DNA from: Elusimicrobiota bacterium
GTDB taxonomy: Bacteria > Elusimicrobiota > Elusimicrobia > UBA1565 > UBA9628
Assembly: GCA_016194705.1 (NCBI GenBank)
Contig: JACQAZ010000025.1
Span: 1-34,797 of the forward strand
DNA: 34,797 nt
Reading direction: 5' to 3'
Position numbers and translations under genes: made by a program. The notes below the pieces were generated by a model. It ran no database searches and was not told the origin of the DNA. It saw nothing but the letters and a program-made list of their open reading frames with translations. Of this stretch, positions 6,226 through 13,862 are shown piece by piece (position 1 is the stretch's first letter; each line of letters begins with the position of its first letter).

Positions 6226-7677
6226 TCAGTGCACGCCGGGGATGACCAGATTTCGGAACGCTCCAAAAAGCTCGCCTGCCGCGTGGAAGCGCCGCGCCGG
6301 GTCGGACTGCAGGGCGCGGCCGAGCAGGTCGTCGACGCCTTCCGGAAGGAGCTTGGCGACCGACGAGGCGGCCGCGAACCGGCCTTCCCTCTTGTCCTGC
6401 CCCGCCTCGGGCCCCTTGAACGGCCGCTGACCCGTGAGCATCTCGTAGAGGCAGACTCCCGCCGAGAAAATGTCGGCCTCGACGCTGGATCCGCCCGAGT
6501 CCCGCTCGGGCGCGATATAGTCGGACTCCGAAGGCTCGGGAGGCAGAAGGAAGCCCATGACTTGGATGCTCGCCTTGTCGACCAGGATGTGGGACGAGGT
6601 CAGGTGCCCGTGGAAGATCCCCCGTTGATGGGCGAAGTCGAGCGCGTCGCAGACGGCCTGCACGATGCGCAGCGCCGCCTCGGGCGGAAGGCGATGCTCG
6701 ACGAGGCGGTCGATGCTCTGGCGCAGGGGCTCGCCGCGGAAGACCGGCCCGGCCAGGCAGACATGGTCGAGGTACTCGAAGACCGCGGCTGGCGCCAGGA
6801 TGCCGGGATGCTTGAGAGTCATCGCCGCGCCCACGCCCTTGACCGAAACGCCCTCCCGGCGCGCCAGGCGCAGGATTCGGCACGGCTGATCGTCGAGATC
6901 GCGGGCGTCGTAGATCTGCGCGCTGCCCTCCTTCCCGAGGAGCTTGCCGACGATGTAGCGGCCCCCGACCACGGCCCCCATGCGCGGCTCGTCGCCGGGC
7001 GGCAGGGGAACGCTCATGACCGACCCGAAGCGCACGCGGCGGGCGCGGTGCTTGCCGAGGCCCTTGGCGACCAGAACGCCGAGGACGACGACCACGACGG
7101 CCGAGGCCGCTATGCGCAGCCAAGGCACCGGCGCGGGCGGGACCGGCTTCGCCGTCGGCAGCGCGGGAACCGCAGGTTCGCGCGCTCTCGGCGGCTCCGG
7201 GTTTACCTTCGGTGGAACTTTCTTCTCGGGTACGGCATAGCGCTTCTGAGCATCCTCATAGACGCTCTCCCAACGCCGGTCGAACTCGGAGGCCTGCTTG
7301 AAATCGGCGAGAATGTCGGCGGCGGGAGCACCCAGCCCCTCGCGCGCCGCCGCGCGGTTGAGATAGCCCGTCGCGCTCAGCGAGCTGAACTTGACCGCCA
7401 TATCCGCGTCGGCGAAGGCTTCCTTGAAGCGGCCCAACCCCGTGCGCGCGGCCGAGCGCGTGTTGAAGGCCGATGACTTCCGGTAGCCGAGGTCCATGGC
7501 CTTCGTCGCGTCTTTCTCGGCGGCCGCGTAATCCTTCGCCTTGAGCTCGCTCGCGGCGCGCTCCACCAAGGCGCGGGGCTGGGAGAGGGCGGCGGTCGAG
7601 GAGACCGCCACCCCGGCCGCCGCGGCGCGTCTAGGGGAAAACCCCAAGGCCGCGGTCAAAATCAGGGCAAATCTCAT
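6226..7677 (-). CDS. TPR-transmembrane protein with a C-terminal pseudokinase domain
   Basis: The protein is about 483 aa. The order is a signal-like segment (MRFALILTAALG), TPR-like helical repeats at about 30-150, a Pro-rich linker, one membrane helix at about 184-206, and a PknB-like kinase fold at about 230-480. The fold is recognisable from the glycine loop (LLGKEGSAQIY), YIAPERD and FSAGVCLYEMLTGQRPF. The catalytic residues are gone: the VAIK lysine is Leu269, HRD reads HGH (356-358), and the DFG aspartate is Gly375. It should therefore act as a binding or allosteric protein. The start at 7677 has AGAGGTG upstream and begins the signal segment; the longer frame runs into tilS. It matches the layout of the two active kinases at 16871-22205. 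Confidence 0.8.
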   Translation of the reverse strand: MRFALILTAALGFSPRRAAAAGVAVSSTAALSQPRALVERAASELKAKDYAAAEKDATKAMDLGYRKSSAFNTRSAARTGLGRFKEAFADADMAVKFSSLSATGYLNRAAAREGLGAPAADILADFKQASEFDRRWESVYEDAQKRYAVPEKKVPPKVNPEPPRAREPAVPALPTAKPVPPAPVPWLRIAASAVVVVVLGVLVAKGLGKHRARRVRFGSVMSVPLPPGDEPRMGAVVGGRYIVGKLLGKEGSAQIYDARDLDDQPCRILRLARREGVSVKGVGAAMTLKHPGILAPAAVFEYLDHVCLAGPVFRGEPLRQSIDRLVEHRLPPEAALRIVQAVCDALDFAHQRGIFHGHLTSSHILVDKASIQVMGFLLPPEPSESDYIAPERDSGGSSVEADIFSAGVCLYEMLTGQRPFKGPEAGQDKREGRFAAASSVAKLLPEGVDDLLGRALQSDPARRFHAAGELFGAFRNLVIPGVH

Positions 7678-7704
7678 CACCTCTAGGATACAAAAAAACT
7701 TTGA

Positions 7705-7716
7705 TAGAATCCTGCG
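7705..7716 (+). promoter_or_regulatory. Extended -10 directly before tilS; predicts a leaderless mRNA
   Basis: TGA-TAGAAT (7703-7710) is followed by exactly 6 nt and then the GTG start of tilS. No good -35 and no Shine-Dalgarno is visible, so transcription should begin at the start codon. Confidence 0.45.
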
Positions 7717-8463
7717 GTGAGGAGAAAGCAGTTCGCGGCCCGAGTCTGGTCCAAGCTCATCCTCTTCGAAAGGTCCGAGCGTCTGCTTCAGCGCGGCGAC
7801 CACGTCCTGGCGGCCGTCTCCGGAGGCCCCGACTCGGTCTGCCTCGCGCACTTCCTGTCGGTCCTGCGCCGCAAGCGCGGTTTTCAGCTGAGCTTGCTCC
7901 ACGTCCACCACGGCCTGCGCGGCCGCCAGGCCGACGGCGACGAGCGCTTCGTGCTCAGGCTCGGCGAGTCCTTGGGCGTCCCCGTCCTGGCGGTCAAAGC
8001 CGCCGTGGCCGCGCGGGCCGAAGAGCGCCGCAAGGGGCTCGAAGACGCGGGCCGGGAACTGCGCTACGCGGCGATGGTCAAGGCCGCCTCAAGGCTCAAA
8101 TGCAACAAGGCCGCCACGGGCCACCAGTTGGACGATCAAGCCGAGACGGTCTTGCTCCAACTGCTGCGAGGCACGCGCCTCTCGGCCTTGGGGGGCATCG
8201 CGCCGCGCCGCAGGCTCGGCCGGGGCCTCGCCTTGATCCGCCCCCTTCTTCCCCTGAGCCGCCGCGAGGTCTTGGAGTACCTCGAAGTTCATGGGCTCTC
8301 TTTCCGCCTCGACCGCTCGAACCTCTCGCCGCGATTTTCCCGCAACTGGCTGCGCCTCAAGGCCCTGCCCTTGCTGCTCCAGAAGCATCCCCGCGCGCGC
8401 GAGCACCTCGCCGGCATCGCCGCCCAAGTCCGGGCCCTGCGGCCCCGCCAAGACAACGTCTGA
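7717..8463 (+). CDS. tilS: tRNA(Ile)-lysidine synthetase
   Basis: The protein has 248 aa. TilS attaches lysine to C34 of the AUA-reading tRNA-Ile, changing both its codon and its amino-acid identity; this is essential in most bacteria. The N-type ATP pyrophosphatase loop SGGPDS is at residues 35-40. It is followed by LLHVHHGLRG and the GHQLDDQAETVLLQLLRG block, all diagnostic. The protein ends after the catalytic domain, so the C-terminal tRNA-binding domains of E. coli TilS are missing, as in other short TilS proteins. The GTG start is the only reasonable one and follows the -10 box by 6 nt. Its stop lies about 60 nt before the eRF1-like gene. Confidence 0.88.
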   Translation: MRRKQFAARVWSKLILFERSERLLQRGDHVLAAVSGGPDSVCLAHFLSVLRRKRGFQLSLLHVHHGLRGRQADGDERFVLRLGESLGVPVLAVKAAVAARAEERRKGLEDAGRELRYAAMVKAASRLKCNKAATGHQLDDQAETVLLQLLRGTRLSALGGIAPRRRLGRGLALIRPLLPLSRREVLEYLEVHGLSFRLDRSNLSPRFSRNWLRLKALPLLLQKHPRAREHLAGIAAQVRALRPRQDNV

Positions 8464-8484
8464 CATTGTCTGACTGAAATGACA

Positions 8485-8525
8485 TGGACGAGGGGGCCAA
8501 GCCCCGTTATCCTATTGGTAGGATG
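8485..8525 (+). promoter_or_regulatory. Possible promoter and start-codon hairpin before the baeRF gene
   Basis: TGGACG (8485-8490), a 17-nt spacer and TATCCT (8508-8513) form a weak promoter ending 9 nt before the ATG at 8523. ATCCTA-TTGG-TAGGAT (8509-8524) is a perfect 6-bp hairpin that includes the first two bases of that ATG. Because it overlaps the -10, it would be transcribed only on readthrough from tilS. Confidence 0.35.
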
Positions 8526-9635
8526 ATCTCCTCAAAGCACCTCGGCGAACTCCTCACTTTCAAGACCCCGATGGCCGCCGTTGTCAGCCTCTACCTCGAA
8601 ACCTCCGACCGCCGATATCTCGGCGCCCTGGGCGCTCTCAAGAAGCAGGCGGGCGAACGGGACCCGGCCCAGTCTCTTTGCCAGGAGGATCTCGCCCGGA
8701 TTTCGCGCTATGTCGAGACCGAGTTCGAGCCCGAGGGCCTGCGCGGAGTCGCGGTGTTCAGCAGCAAGCGCTTCGGCCTCTGGCGCGCCTGCCCCTTGCC
8801 GCTGCCCGTCAAGAGCAAGCTGCTCATCGACTCCCGGCCGCATCTAGCGCCCCTGCTCTCGATGAGCGACCAGCATCATCGCTTCGGCGTGGTCCTGTCC
8901 GGGCCGCGGAGGACGAGATTCCTCGAGGTCTTCATGGGCCAGATCAAGGAGTATGAAGAGATCGAGGTCCGCGCGGCCGACTCGGACGGCGAGCATCTTT
9001 ATCTCAAGGACGTCTCGGACCGGCTCGACGGCTTGGCGCGCAATCAAGGCTTCCAGCGCGTCGTCGTCGGGGTCGGAGCCGAGGACTCCTCCAAGCTCGT
9101 CAACCACCTCCACACCTCCCTTCAGCACAACCTGATTCTCGACGCGGGGCTCGACCCGGAATCGCCGGCCCCGTCCGTTCTCCAGCGCGTGCGGGCCTGC
9201 GAATCGCAAGCCCGCCAGGTCCGGGAAAGCGTGCTCGCCCACAGGCTCATCGACGCGGCCAAGACCAGCCCGCGCCTGGCCGTGCTCGGGCTCGAGCGCA
9301 CGCTCGACGCCCTGGCGAAGGGCCAGGTCCGGGTGATGCTGGCGCGCGACGGCTACACCAAGATGGGGCGCCGCTGCCCCGGCTGCGGGCGGCTCTCGCT
9401 CAACTGGCCCAAATGCCTCGACTGCGGCCGCCCGACCGAGACCGTCTTCGACCTCGTCGGCGAGATGATCGACCGCGCGCTGGAGGGCAATTGCGAGGTC
9501 TTCCGCCTCTGCCACGAAACGCCGCTCGACAACCTCGGGCGCATCGGGGCCGAGCTGACCTGCGATCCTCCCGAAGGCCCGGCGGAGAAGGCCGTCCGGA
9601 TCGTGCTGGGCAGGGAGATAGGCGCCGCCCGCTAG
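8523..9635 (+). CDS. Bacterial eRF1-like protein (baeRF family)
   Basis: The protein is about 370 aa. It has the layout of bacterial homologues of the archaeo-eukaryotic release factor eRF1: VVSLYLET near the N-terminus, a central segment with GVVLSGPRRTRFLEVFMG and VVVGVGAEDSSKLVNHLH, and a C-terminal domain with a zinc ribbon C285-x2-C288-x9-C298-x2-C301. By family knowledge these proteins are predicted to act in ribosome rescue or translation control, but few have been tested. No GGQ tripeptide is visible, so peptide release by the classical mechanism is not supported. The ATG at 8523 fits the expected N-terminus (HLGELL...) better than the ATG at 8484. It follows tilS. Confidence 0.7.
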   Translation: MISSKHLGELLTFKTPMAAVVSLYLETSDRRYLGALGALKKQAGERDPAQSLCQEDLARISRYVETEFEPEGLRGVAVFSSKRFGLWRACPLPLPVKSKLLIDSRPHLAPLLSMSDQHHRFGVVLSGPRRTRFLEVFMGQIKEYEEIEVRAADSDGEHLYLKDVSDRLDGLARNQGFQRVVVGVGAEDSSKLVNHLHTSLQHNLILDAGLDPESPAPSVLQRVRACESQARQVRESVLAHRLIDAAKTSPRLAVLGLERTLDALAKGQVRVMLARDGYTKMGRRCPGCGRLSLNWPKCLDCGRPTETVFDLVGEMIDRALEGNCEVFRLCHETPLDNLGRIGAELTCDPPEGPAEKAVRIVLGREIGAAR

Positions 9636-9644
9636 GATCGCGCC

Positions 9645-10337
9645 TCAGGCCTTGAAGGTTTCGACGAGCTCGTGGATTCGCTGTCCCGCCGCCGCGCGGA
9701 TCACCGGCCCATGGCCGCAGCAGAGGACCTCGCACGGCAGTTCGGAGAGCCTCTTGGCGCTTTTGGCCGCCAACTCGTTGTCGTGATTATAGGGTCTTGG
9801 GGACAGCGAGAGCTTGTCCTTGCGGTTGGACAGGGCGTCGCCGCAGATCAGGACGAAGTCGGTCGGTTGGTAGAGCGAGAGCGAGCCCGGCGTGTGCCCC
9901 GGCGTGTGGAGGACCTGCCACTGCGGCAGGGCGCGCAAGGTCTCGCTCTGGCGCAGCGGCACGACGACCTCGAGCGGCCGGTAGGGAAACCACAGCCTCT
10001 GCACGAGCCCCGAGACCCAGCGCGAGAGGCTGAAGGGGCGCTGCGGCGCCTTGCCCTGGATGGCCGCGATGTCGTCGGGATGGGCGTAGACCTTGACGCG
10101 GTGCTTGTCGAGCAAATACGCCGCGCCCCCCGCGTGGTCGAAATGGCTGTGGGTCACGAGGATCTGCTCGATCTCCTTGAGCGCGAAGCCGCCCAAAGCG
10201 ATCTCGCGGCAGAACTGCTCGGCGGCCCTCGGGTGTCCCGTGTCGACCAAGGTCAGCCCGCGCGGGCCTTCGATGAGGTAGGCATTGACGAACCCTCCCG
10301 ACTCGAGCAGGTAGAGCCCCTTGCGCAGCCTCTGCAT
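9645..10337 (-). CDS. Metallo-beta-lactamase-fold hydrolase
   Basis: The protein has 230 aa. The metal-binding set is complete: H63-x-H65-x-D67-H68 (THSHFDH), H148 (HTPGHTPGS), D167 (CGDAL) and H209 (CGHGPV). This is a stand-alone glyoxalase II-like MBL protein, probably a cytoplasmic hydrolase acting on a thioester or lactone, but the substrate cannot be read from sequence. No signal peptide is present. The ATG at 10337 follows the cyclophilin stop by 2 nt, with GAGG upstream, so the two are co-translated. It converges on the eRF1-like gene with a 9-nt gap and no terminator hairpin. Confidence 0.82.
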   Translation of the reverse strand: MQRLRKGLYLLESGGFVNAYLIEGPRGLTLVDTGHPRAAEQFCREIALGGFALKEIEQILVTHSHFDHAGGAAYLLDKHRVKVYAHPDDIAAIQGKAPQRPFSLSRWVSGLVQRLWFPYRPLEVVVPLRQSETLRALPQWQVLHTPGHTPGSLSLYQPTDFVLICGDALSNRKDKLSLSPRPYNHDNELAAKSAKRLSELPCEVLCCGHGPVIRAAAGQRIHELVETFKA

Positions 10338-10339
10338 CT

Positions 10340-10915
10340 TCAGCGGACCTCGATCGTCACGAGTTCCAGGTAGACGGGCTTGAGCGGACGGTTCGAGCTC
10401 TCGAGCTCGTTGCGCGGGACCTTCGCTATCTTCTCGGCGACCGCGAGGCCGTCTACGACCTCGCCGAACATCGGGTGCATCGAATCCAGATCGTGGGCCT
10501 TTCCCAAAGTGATGAAGAACTGGCTGCTGTTCGTGTTAGGACCCCAATTGGCCATGCCGACGAGCCCTGGCCGGTCGTACTTGAGGCCCTTGGCGAATTC
10601 GTCGGGGATCTCGAAGCCCGCGCCGCCGTGGCCCTCGCCGCTGGGATCGCCGGTCTGGATCATGAAGCCGGGCATCACGCGGTGGAACTCCACGCCGTCG
10701 TAGAGCGGGTGGTTGACCATCGTCTTGGTCTTCGGGTCCTTCCAGGCTTTCTTGCCCGTCGCCAGGCCGACGAAATTCTCGCAGGTCTTGGGCGCCTTGT
10801 CGGTGTAGAGCCTGATCGTGATGACGCCCATCGAGGTCTTGAGCGTCGCGTAGGTCCCCGCGGGCTTTCTCGCACAGCCCGTCAGGAGGACCATCGCCAA
10901 AACAAGGCGCGTCAC
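10340..10915 (-). CDS. Cyclophilin-type peptidyl-prolyl isomerase, lipoprotein
   Basis: The protein is about 191 aa. A lipoprotein signal with lipobox LLTGC precedes a complete cyclophilin domain, including FHRVMPGFMIQTGDP (with the catalytic arginine) and NSSQFFITLGKAHDLDSMHPMFGEV. The tryptophan found before LD in many eukaryotic cyclophilins is replaced. It should catalyse prolyl isomerisation at the outer face of the inner membrane or in the periplasm. Two starts are possible: ATG at 10924 and GTG at 10915. I list the GTG because it overlaps the toxin stop by 4 nt (GTGA) and gives a tighter signal peptide; both keep the lipobox. It is downstream of a toxin-antitoxin pair, which is unusual for a housekeeping foldase. 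Confidence 0.85.
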   Translation of the reverse strand: MTRLVLAMVLLTGCARKPAGTYATLKTSMGVITIRLYTDKAPKTCENFVGLATGKKAWKDPKTKTMVNHPLYDGVEFHRVMPGFMIQTGDPSGEGHGGAGFEIPDEFAKGLKYDRPGLVGMANWGPNTNSSQFFITLGKAHDLDSMHPMFGEVVDGLAVAEKIAKVPRNELESSNRPLKPVYLELVTIEVR

Positions 10916-11205
10916 GTCAGCCATCCCCGTCTTCGCGCATCAAGAATGCCTTCCCGATACGCGTCGCGCCGATCGGAGATCTGGATTATCTTCACCTTGG
11001 TCGCCTCAATGATATAGACGATCCTGCAATCGCCCACTCGCAAGCTCCAATAACCCTTCAGATTGCCGACCAGCGGTTTGCCATAGTCCTCGGGAGCGCG
11101 AGTGAGACGCGCTTCAATCGCTCTGCGCAGGCGCGCCTTGATATCGCGATTGAGGGAAGGGAGATCCTCGACCGGGACGTCCGGGTGGTAGAGGACCTCA
11201 AACAC
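10912..11205 (-). CDS. RelE/ParE-superfamily toxin
   Basis: The protein has 97 aa, a normal size for this superfamily. The RelE-like core is visible: a helical N-terminus, then the beta block LKGYWSLRVGDCRIVYII and the C-terminal strand IIQISDRRDAYRE. The arginines in those strands correspond to positions used by ribosome-dependent RelE mRNA interferases. The sequence alone does not separate RelE-type (mRNA cleavage) from ParE-type (gyrase) activity. It begins 3 nt after the antitoxin stop and its own stop overlaps the cyclophilin start. It is probably autoregulated with the antitoxin. Confidence 0.82.
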   Translation of the reverse strand: MFEVLYHPDVPVEDLPSLNRDIKARLRRAIEARLTRAPEDYGKPLVGNLKGYWSLRVGDCRIVYIIEATKVKIIQISDRRDAYREGILDARRRGWLT

Positions 11206-11208
11206 GCT

Positions 11209-11436
11209 CTATTTCCACACCTCGTCATGAGTCAGCCAATGGCGCCCCTTGGCCGATTTCATCCGCCGATCCGCGAGCACGGACAGACCGAGATCCTCGA
11301 TCTCCTCGCAGGCTTCGCGTATCAAGTCGCGCGCCGCCATCGAGAGAGTCACGCCGTTGGCTTTCGAGACGGACTTGACCTTGGCATAGAGCGCCGGCTC
11401 CAGGGTGACGATCAAACGCGGATTCTTCGTGGCCAT
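11209..11436 (-). CDS. Ribbon-helix-helix antitoxin
   Basis: The protein has 75 aa. The N-terminal half (RLIVTLEPALYAKVKSVS, then a second helix) fits a ribbon-helix-helix DNA-binding domain of the CopG/RelB type. The C-terminal tail GRHWLTHDEVWK is the sort of extension that wraps around a RelE toxin. It is encoded first in the pair, as is usual. There is no Shine-Dalgarno; the -10 box ends 6 nt before the ATG, so the mRNA should be leaderless. Two 9-bp repeats at 11443-11462 overlap that promoter and are the likely operator. Confidence 0.78.
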   Translation of the reverse strand: MATKNPRLIVTLEPALYAKVKSVSKANGVTLSMAARDLIREACEEIEDLGLSVLADRRMKSAKGRHWLTHDEVWK

Positions 11437-11442
11437 GGAGTA

Positions 11443-11471
11443 AGTGTATCAGAAGTGATTCACCTTGTCAA
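11443..11471 (-). promoter_or_regulatory. Consensus promoter and repeat operator of the toxin-antitoxin operon
   Basis: On the minus strand TTGACA (11466-11471), 17 nt and TACACT (11443-11448) with extended TGA; the start codon is 6 nt further on. AGTGTATCA (11443-11451) and AGTGATTCA (11454-11462) on the plus strand repeat at an 11-bp period, one helical turn, as expected for a ribbon-helix-helix operator. Confidence 0.7.
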
Positions 11472-11479
11472 GGGTCGGA

Positions 11480-12202
11480 TCAGGATTTCGGTACCAGCAA
11501 TTCTTTGGGGTAGCCGATGTCGAGGACCTTGAGCTCTCCGACGTTGCGCTTGGCGTGAGGCGCCAGGAGCCCGCGCTTGGGCAGGCCCAAGGTCAAGGTC
11601 TCGGCGGCCGTTATAAAAACCCCGCTATGATATCCCGTATCCGGATGCACGCCCGACGGAATGTCCACCGCCAGCACGGGCTTCTTGGATTTCATGATCT
11701 CCGAGATCATGTGATGGATGGCGCCCGCCGGCTTGCCCGCCGAGCCGGTGCCGAGCAAAGCGTCGAGCACGACGACGGCCGACGAGAGAGCCGCCGCGAG
11801 CCCGGCCTGGGGTCCCGCCTCCACGGCCGCGACCCCCGCCTGCTTGGCCCTATCGAGATTGGCTAGAAAATAATCGGGGTAAGTCCCGGGCTTAGAGCCT
11901 TCCTTCTTCGGCGGGCAAAGGAAGGCCTTGACCAGAGCCCCTTTCTCGGCGAGACGGCGCGCCGCGACGAGCCCGTCTCCGCCGTTGGCGCCGCGGCCGC
12001 AGCAGACGACGACCGGGATTCCCTGGATTTTCCCGCCGAGAAAGCGCTCGGTCTCCTCGGCGACGGCCTTGCCCGCGTTCTCCATGAGCTCGAGGGTCTT
12101 GAGCCCGTACTTGTCGCCCGCCAGGCGGTCGACCTCGCGCATGCGCTCCGCCGTGACGGCCGGAAACCCCGCGAAGGAGTCGGGGATGGGCTCCTTGGGC
12201 AT
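11480..12202 (-). CDS. nnrE: NAD(P)H-hydrate epimerase (YjeF N-terminal domain)
   Basis: The protein is about 240 aa. It repairs damaged NADHX/NADPHX by interconverting the R and S hydrates. Diagnostic segments are VVVCCGRGANGGDGLVAARRL (nucleotide loop) and LAVDIPSGVHPDTG (catalytic Asp and cation site). The dehydratase half (NnrD), often fused to this domain, is absent and not nearby. The start at 12202 is 5 nt after the stop of the Yip1-like gene, with GAAGGTC between, so it belongs to the operon from 16453. The longer upstream frame overlaps the Yip1-like gene and is not coding. Confidence 0.85.
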   Translation of the reverse strand: MPKEPIPDSFAGFPAVTAERMREVDRLAGDKYGLKTLELMENAGKAVAEETERFLGGKIQGIPVVVCCGRGANGGDGLVAARRLAEKGALVKAFLCPPKKEGSKPGTYPDYFLANLDRAKQAGVAAVEAGPQAGLAAALSSAVVVLDALLGTGSAGKPAGAIHHMISEIMKSKKPVLAVDIPSGVHPDTGYHSGVFITAAETLTLGLPKRGLLAPHAKRNVGELKVLDIGYPKELLVPKS

Positions 12203-12207
12203 GACCT

Positions 12208-12786
12208 TCAGTGGAAGGCTTTGACGAGCTCGAACATCAGCCCGGCCACCGCCAGGAAGAAGGCCAGCACGGCGGCGGCGATGAAAGCGATGTAGGGCAG
12301 GCTCAGCATGACCCAAGCCTTCCCCGTGCTCACGTGGTAGTTGTCCTGCAGGCTGCGGGCCTTGAGGCTCAGGCTCAAAAACCCCACTCCCATGAAGATC
12401 GCGCCGGTCAGCCACGACGACGAGCTCAGCAGCAGCCGCGCGAGCAGGATGAGCGGCACGGTGAGCCCCCAGACGAGGCTCGCCATGCCCAGCAGCACGA
12501 AGAGCGAGGCCGCGCTGCCCTTGTTGCCCGTGAAGTCGAGCAGGACGTGCAGGATCGCCGTCAGCAGGAATCCGGCCGCGACCTTCCAACCCAAGGCCAG
12601 CATCAGCGAGCTCCAGGAGAAGGACAAGAGGTACAGGCGCTGGGTCAGGCCCTGCGCCACGAACACCGCGAGTCCCCCGAGCAGGAAGCAGAGCACGCCC
12701 AACGCGAGCGGGCGCCGCTCTTGGATCGCGGCCGCGGCGCGGACATGGTCCTCGAAGTAGTCGAAGATCAGCTCCAGCGCGCTCAT
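12208..12786 (-). CDS. Polytopic membrane protein, Yip1-like
   Basis: The protein has 192 aa and about five hydrophobic helices. The segment HVLLDFTGNKGSAASLFVLLGMASLVWGL resembles the core of Yip1-domain proteins, in which a small-residue loop separates two membrane helices. The similarity is by eye and only moderate. No catalytic motif is seen. The gene begins 2 nt after the sppA stop and is followed at 5 nt by nnrE, so it is clearly within the operon. Its role is unknown. Confidence 0.6.
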   Translation of the reverse strand: MSALELIFDYFEDHVRAAAAIQERRPLALGVLCFLLGGLAVFVAQGLTQRLYLLSFSWSSLMLALGWKVAAGFLLTAILHVLLDFTGNKGSAASLFVLLGMASLVWGLTVPLILLARLLLSSSSWLTGAIFMGVGFLSLSLKARSLQDNYHVSTGKAWVMLSLPYIAFIAAAVLAFFLAVAGLMFELVKAFH

Positions 12787-12788
12787 GG

Positions 12789-13853
12789 CTAGAGACCCGG
12801 AGCCCGGTACTCGAGCCCGTAATGGACCGCGGGCGAGAGTTTCTCGGCCAGGGACGACCGTCCCAGCAGCCCGCCCCCGAAGGCCGAGTCGAGCATGTCG
12901 AAGATGTCGGAGATGTGCTCGACGTCGCGGCGCAGCTTGGGCTTGCCCGAGATTCCGCCGAGCTTGCCCGCCAGCTCGATGGCGTCCTCGGAATCGCCGA
13001 GCATGTCGACGAGCTTGTTCTGAAGGGCCTGCGAACCGGAATAGATCTGCCCCTGCGCGAGCTTGCGGACCTCGTCTTCGGGGATCTTGCGCCCCGTGGA
13101 GACCGCGGCCACGAACTGTCCGTAGGCGTCCATGATGAGAGTCTGCAAGAGGTCCCGCTCCTCCTTCGTCATGGCCCGCGAGGGCGAGCCGATGTCCTTA
13201 TATTTCCCCGACTTGATGGGGTCGCTCTTGTAGCCGATCTTGGAGAAGAGACCCTCGAGATTGCTCACGTTGAAGATCACGCCGATCGAGCCCGTCAGGG
13301 TGCCGGGATGGGCCACGATCTTGTCGCAGGCCGAGGCGATGTAGTAGCCGCCCGAGGCCGAGACGTCGTCGAACAGCGCGACGATGGGGATTTTCTTTTC
13401 CTTGCGCACGCGCAGGATGGCGCTGTAGACCTCCTGCACGGCGCCCACGCTGCCGCCCGGGGAGTTGATGTCGAGCACGATGGCCTTGACGCCCGGCGCC
13501 TCGCCGAGCGCGCGGATGCGTCTGGCCCATTGCTCCGCGCCGCGCTCCCAGGGCTTGCCGCTCTCGGAGTTCATGATCACGCCGTGTATCGGCACCCAGC
13601 CGACCGTGTCCTTCTCCGCGAAAGCCATGAGCCCCTTCTCGACGCCGCCCTTTTTCTTGGCGTCGCCCCCCGATCCGCCGCCGCGCAGGACGAGGATGGC
13701 TCCCGCGCCCAGAGAAAGGGCGTAGAGGCCGGCCACGGCGTACATGAGCCTGCGCTTGATGCGCCGCGCGCCGGCCGGATGCTGCTCCAGATGCTGGTCC
13801 GGAACCGGGCCGGGAACCGGCTCGGGACCCGGCGTGGGAATCTGCTCGTCCAT
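12789..13853 (-). CDS. sppA: Signal peptide peptidase SppA, short (36K) type
   Basis: The protein has 354 aa, one membrane anchor at about 36-57, and a single protease domain, so it is the short type that forms homo-oligomers. It degrades leftover signal peptides at the membrane. The catalytic serine is in VSASGGYY (about S167) and the general-base lysine in GKYKDIGSP (about K219). DINSPGGSVGA and GSIGVIF are also typical. A Pro-rich 30-residue leader precedes the anchor. It starts 9 nt after the upstream cyclase stop with GAGGGGG before the ATG. Confidence 0.9.
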   Translation of the reverse strand: MDEQIPTPGPEPVPGPVPDQHLEQHPAGARRIKRRLMYAVAGLYALSLGAGAILVLRGGGSGGDAKKKGGVEKGLMAFAEKDTVGWVPIHGVIMNSESGKPWERGAEQWARRIRALGEAPGVKAIVLDINSPGGSVGAVQEVYSAILRVRKEKKIPIVALFDDVSASGGYYIASACDKIVAHPGTLTGSIGVIFNVSNLEGLFSKIGYKSDPIKSGKYKDIGSPSRAMTKEERDLLQTLIMDAYGQFVAAVSTGRKIPEDEVRKLAQGQIYSGSQALQNKLVDMLGDSEDAIELAGKLGGISGKPKLRRDVEHISDIFDMLDSAFGGGLLGRSSLAEKLSPAVHYGLEYRAPGL

Positions 13854-13862
13854 GTTACCCCC

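Noticed and set aside
6199..6228. T8 tract right after the pseudokinase stop as a terminator
   Set aside because: No stable hairpin precedes the T-run on the minus strand, and a -10-like TAGAAT follows, so it reads better as promoter-proximal sequence for the zinc-ribbon gene.
9632..9648. Possible bidirectional terminator between the eRF1-like and MBL genes
   Set aside because: Only short GGCGC/GCGCC complementarity without a T-tract; indistinguishable from GC-rich background.
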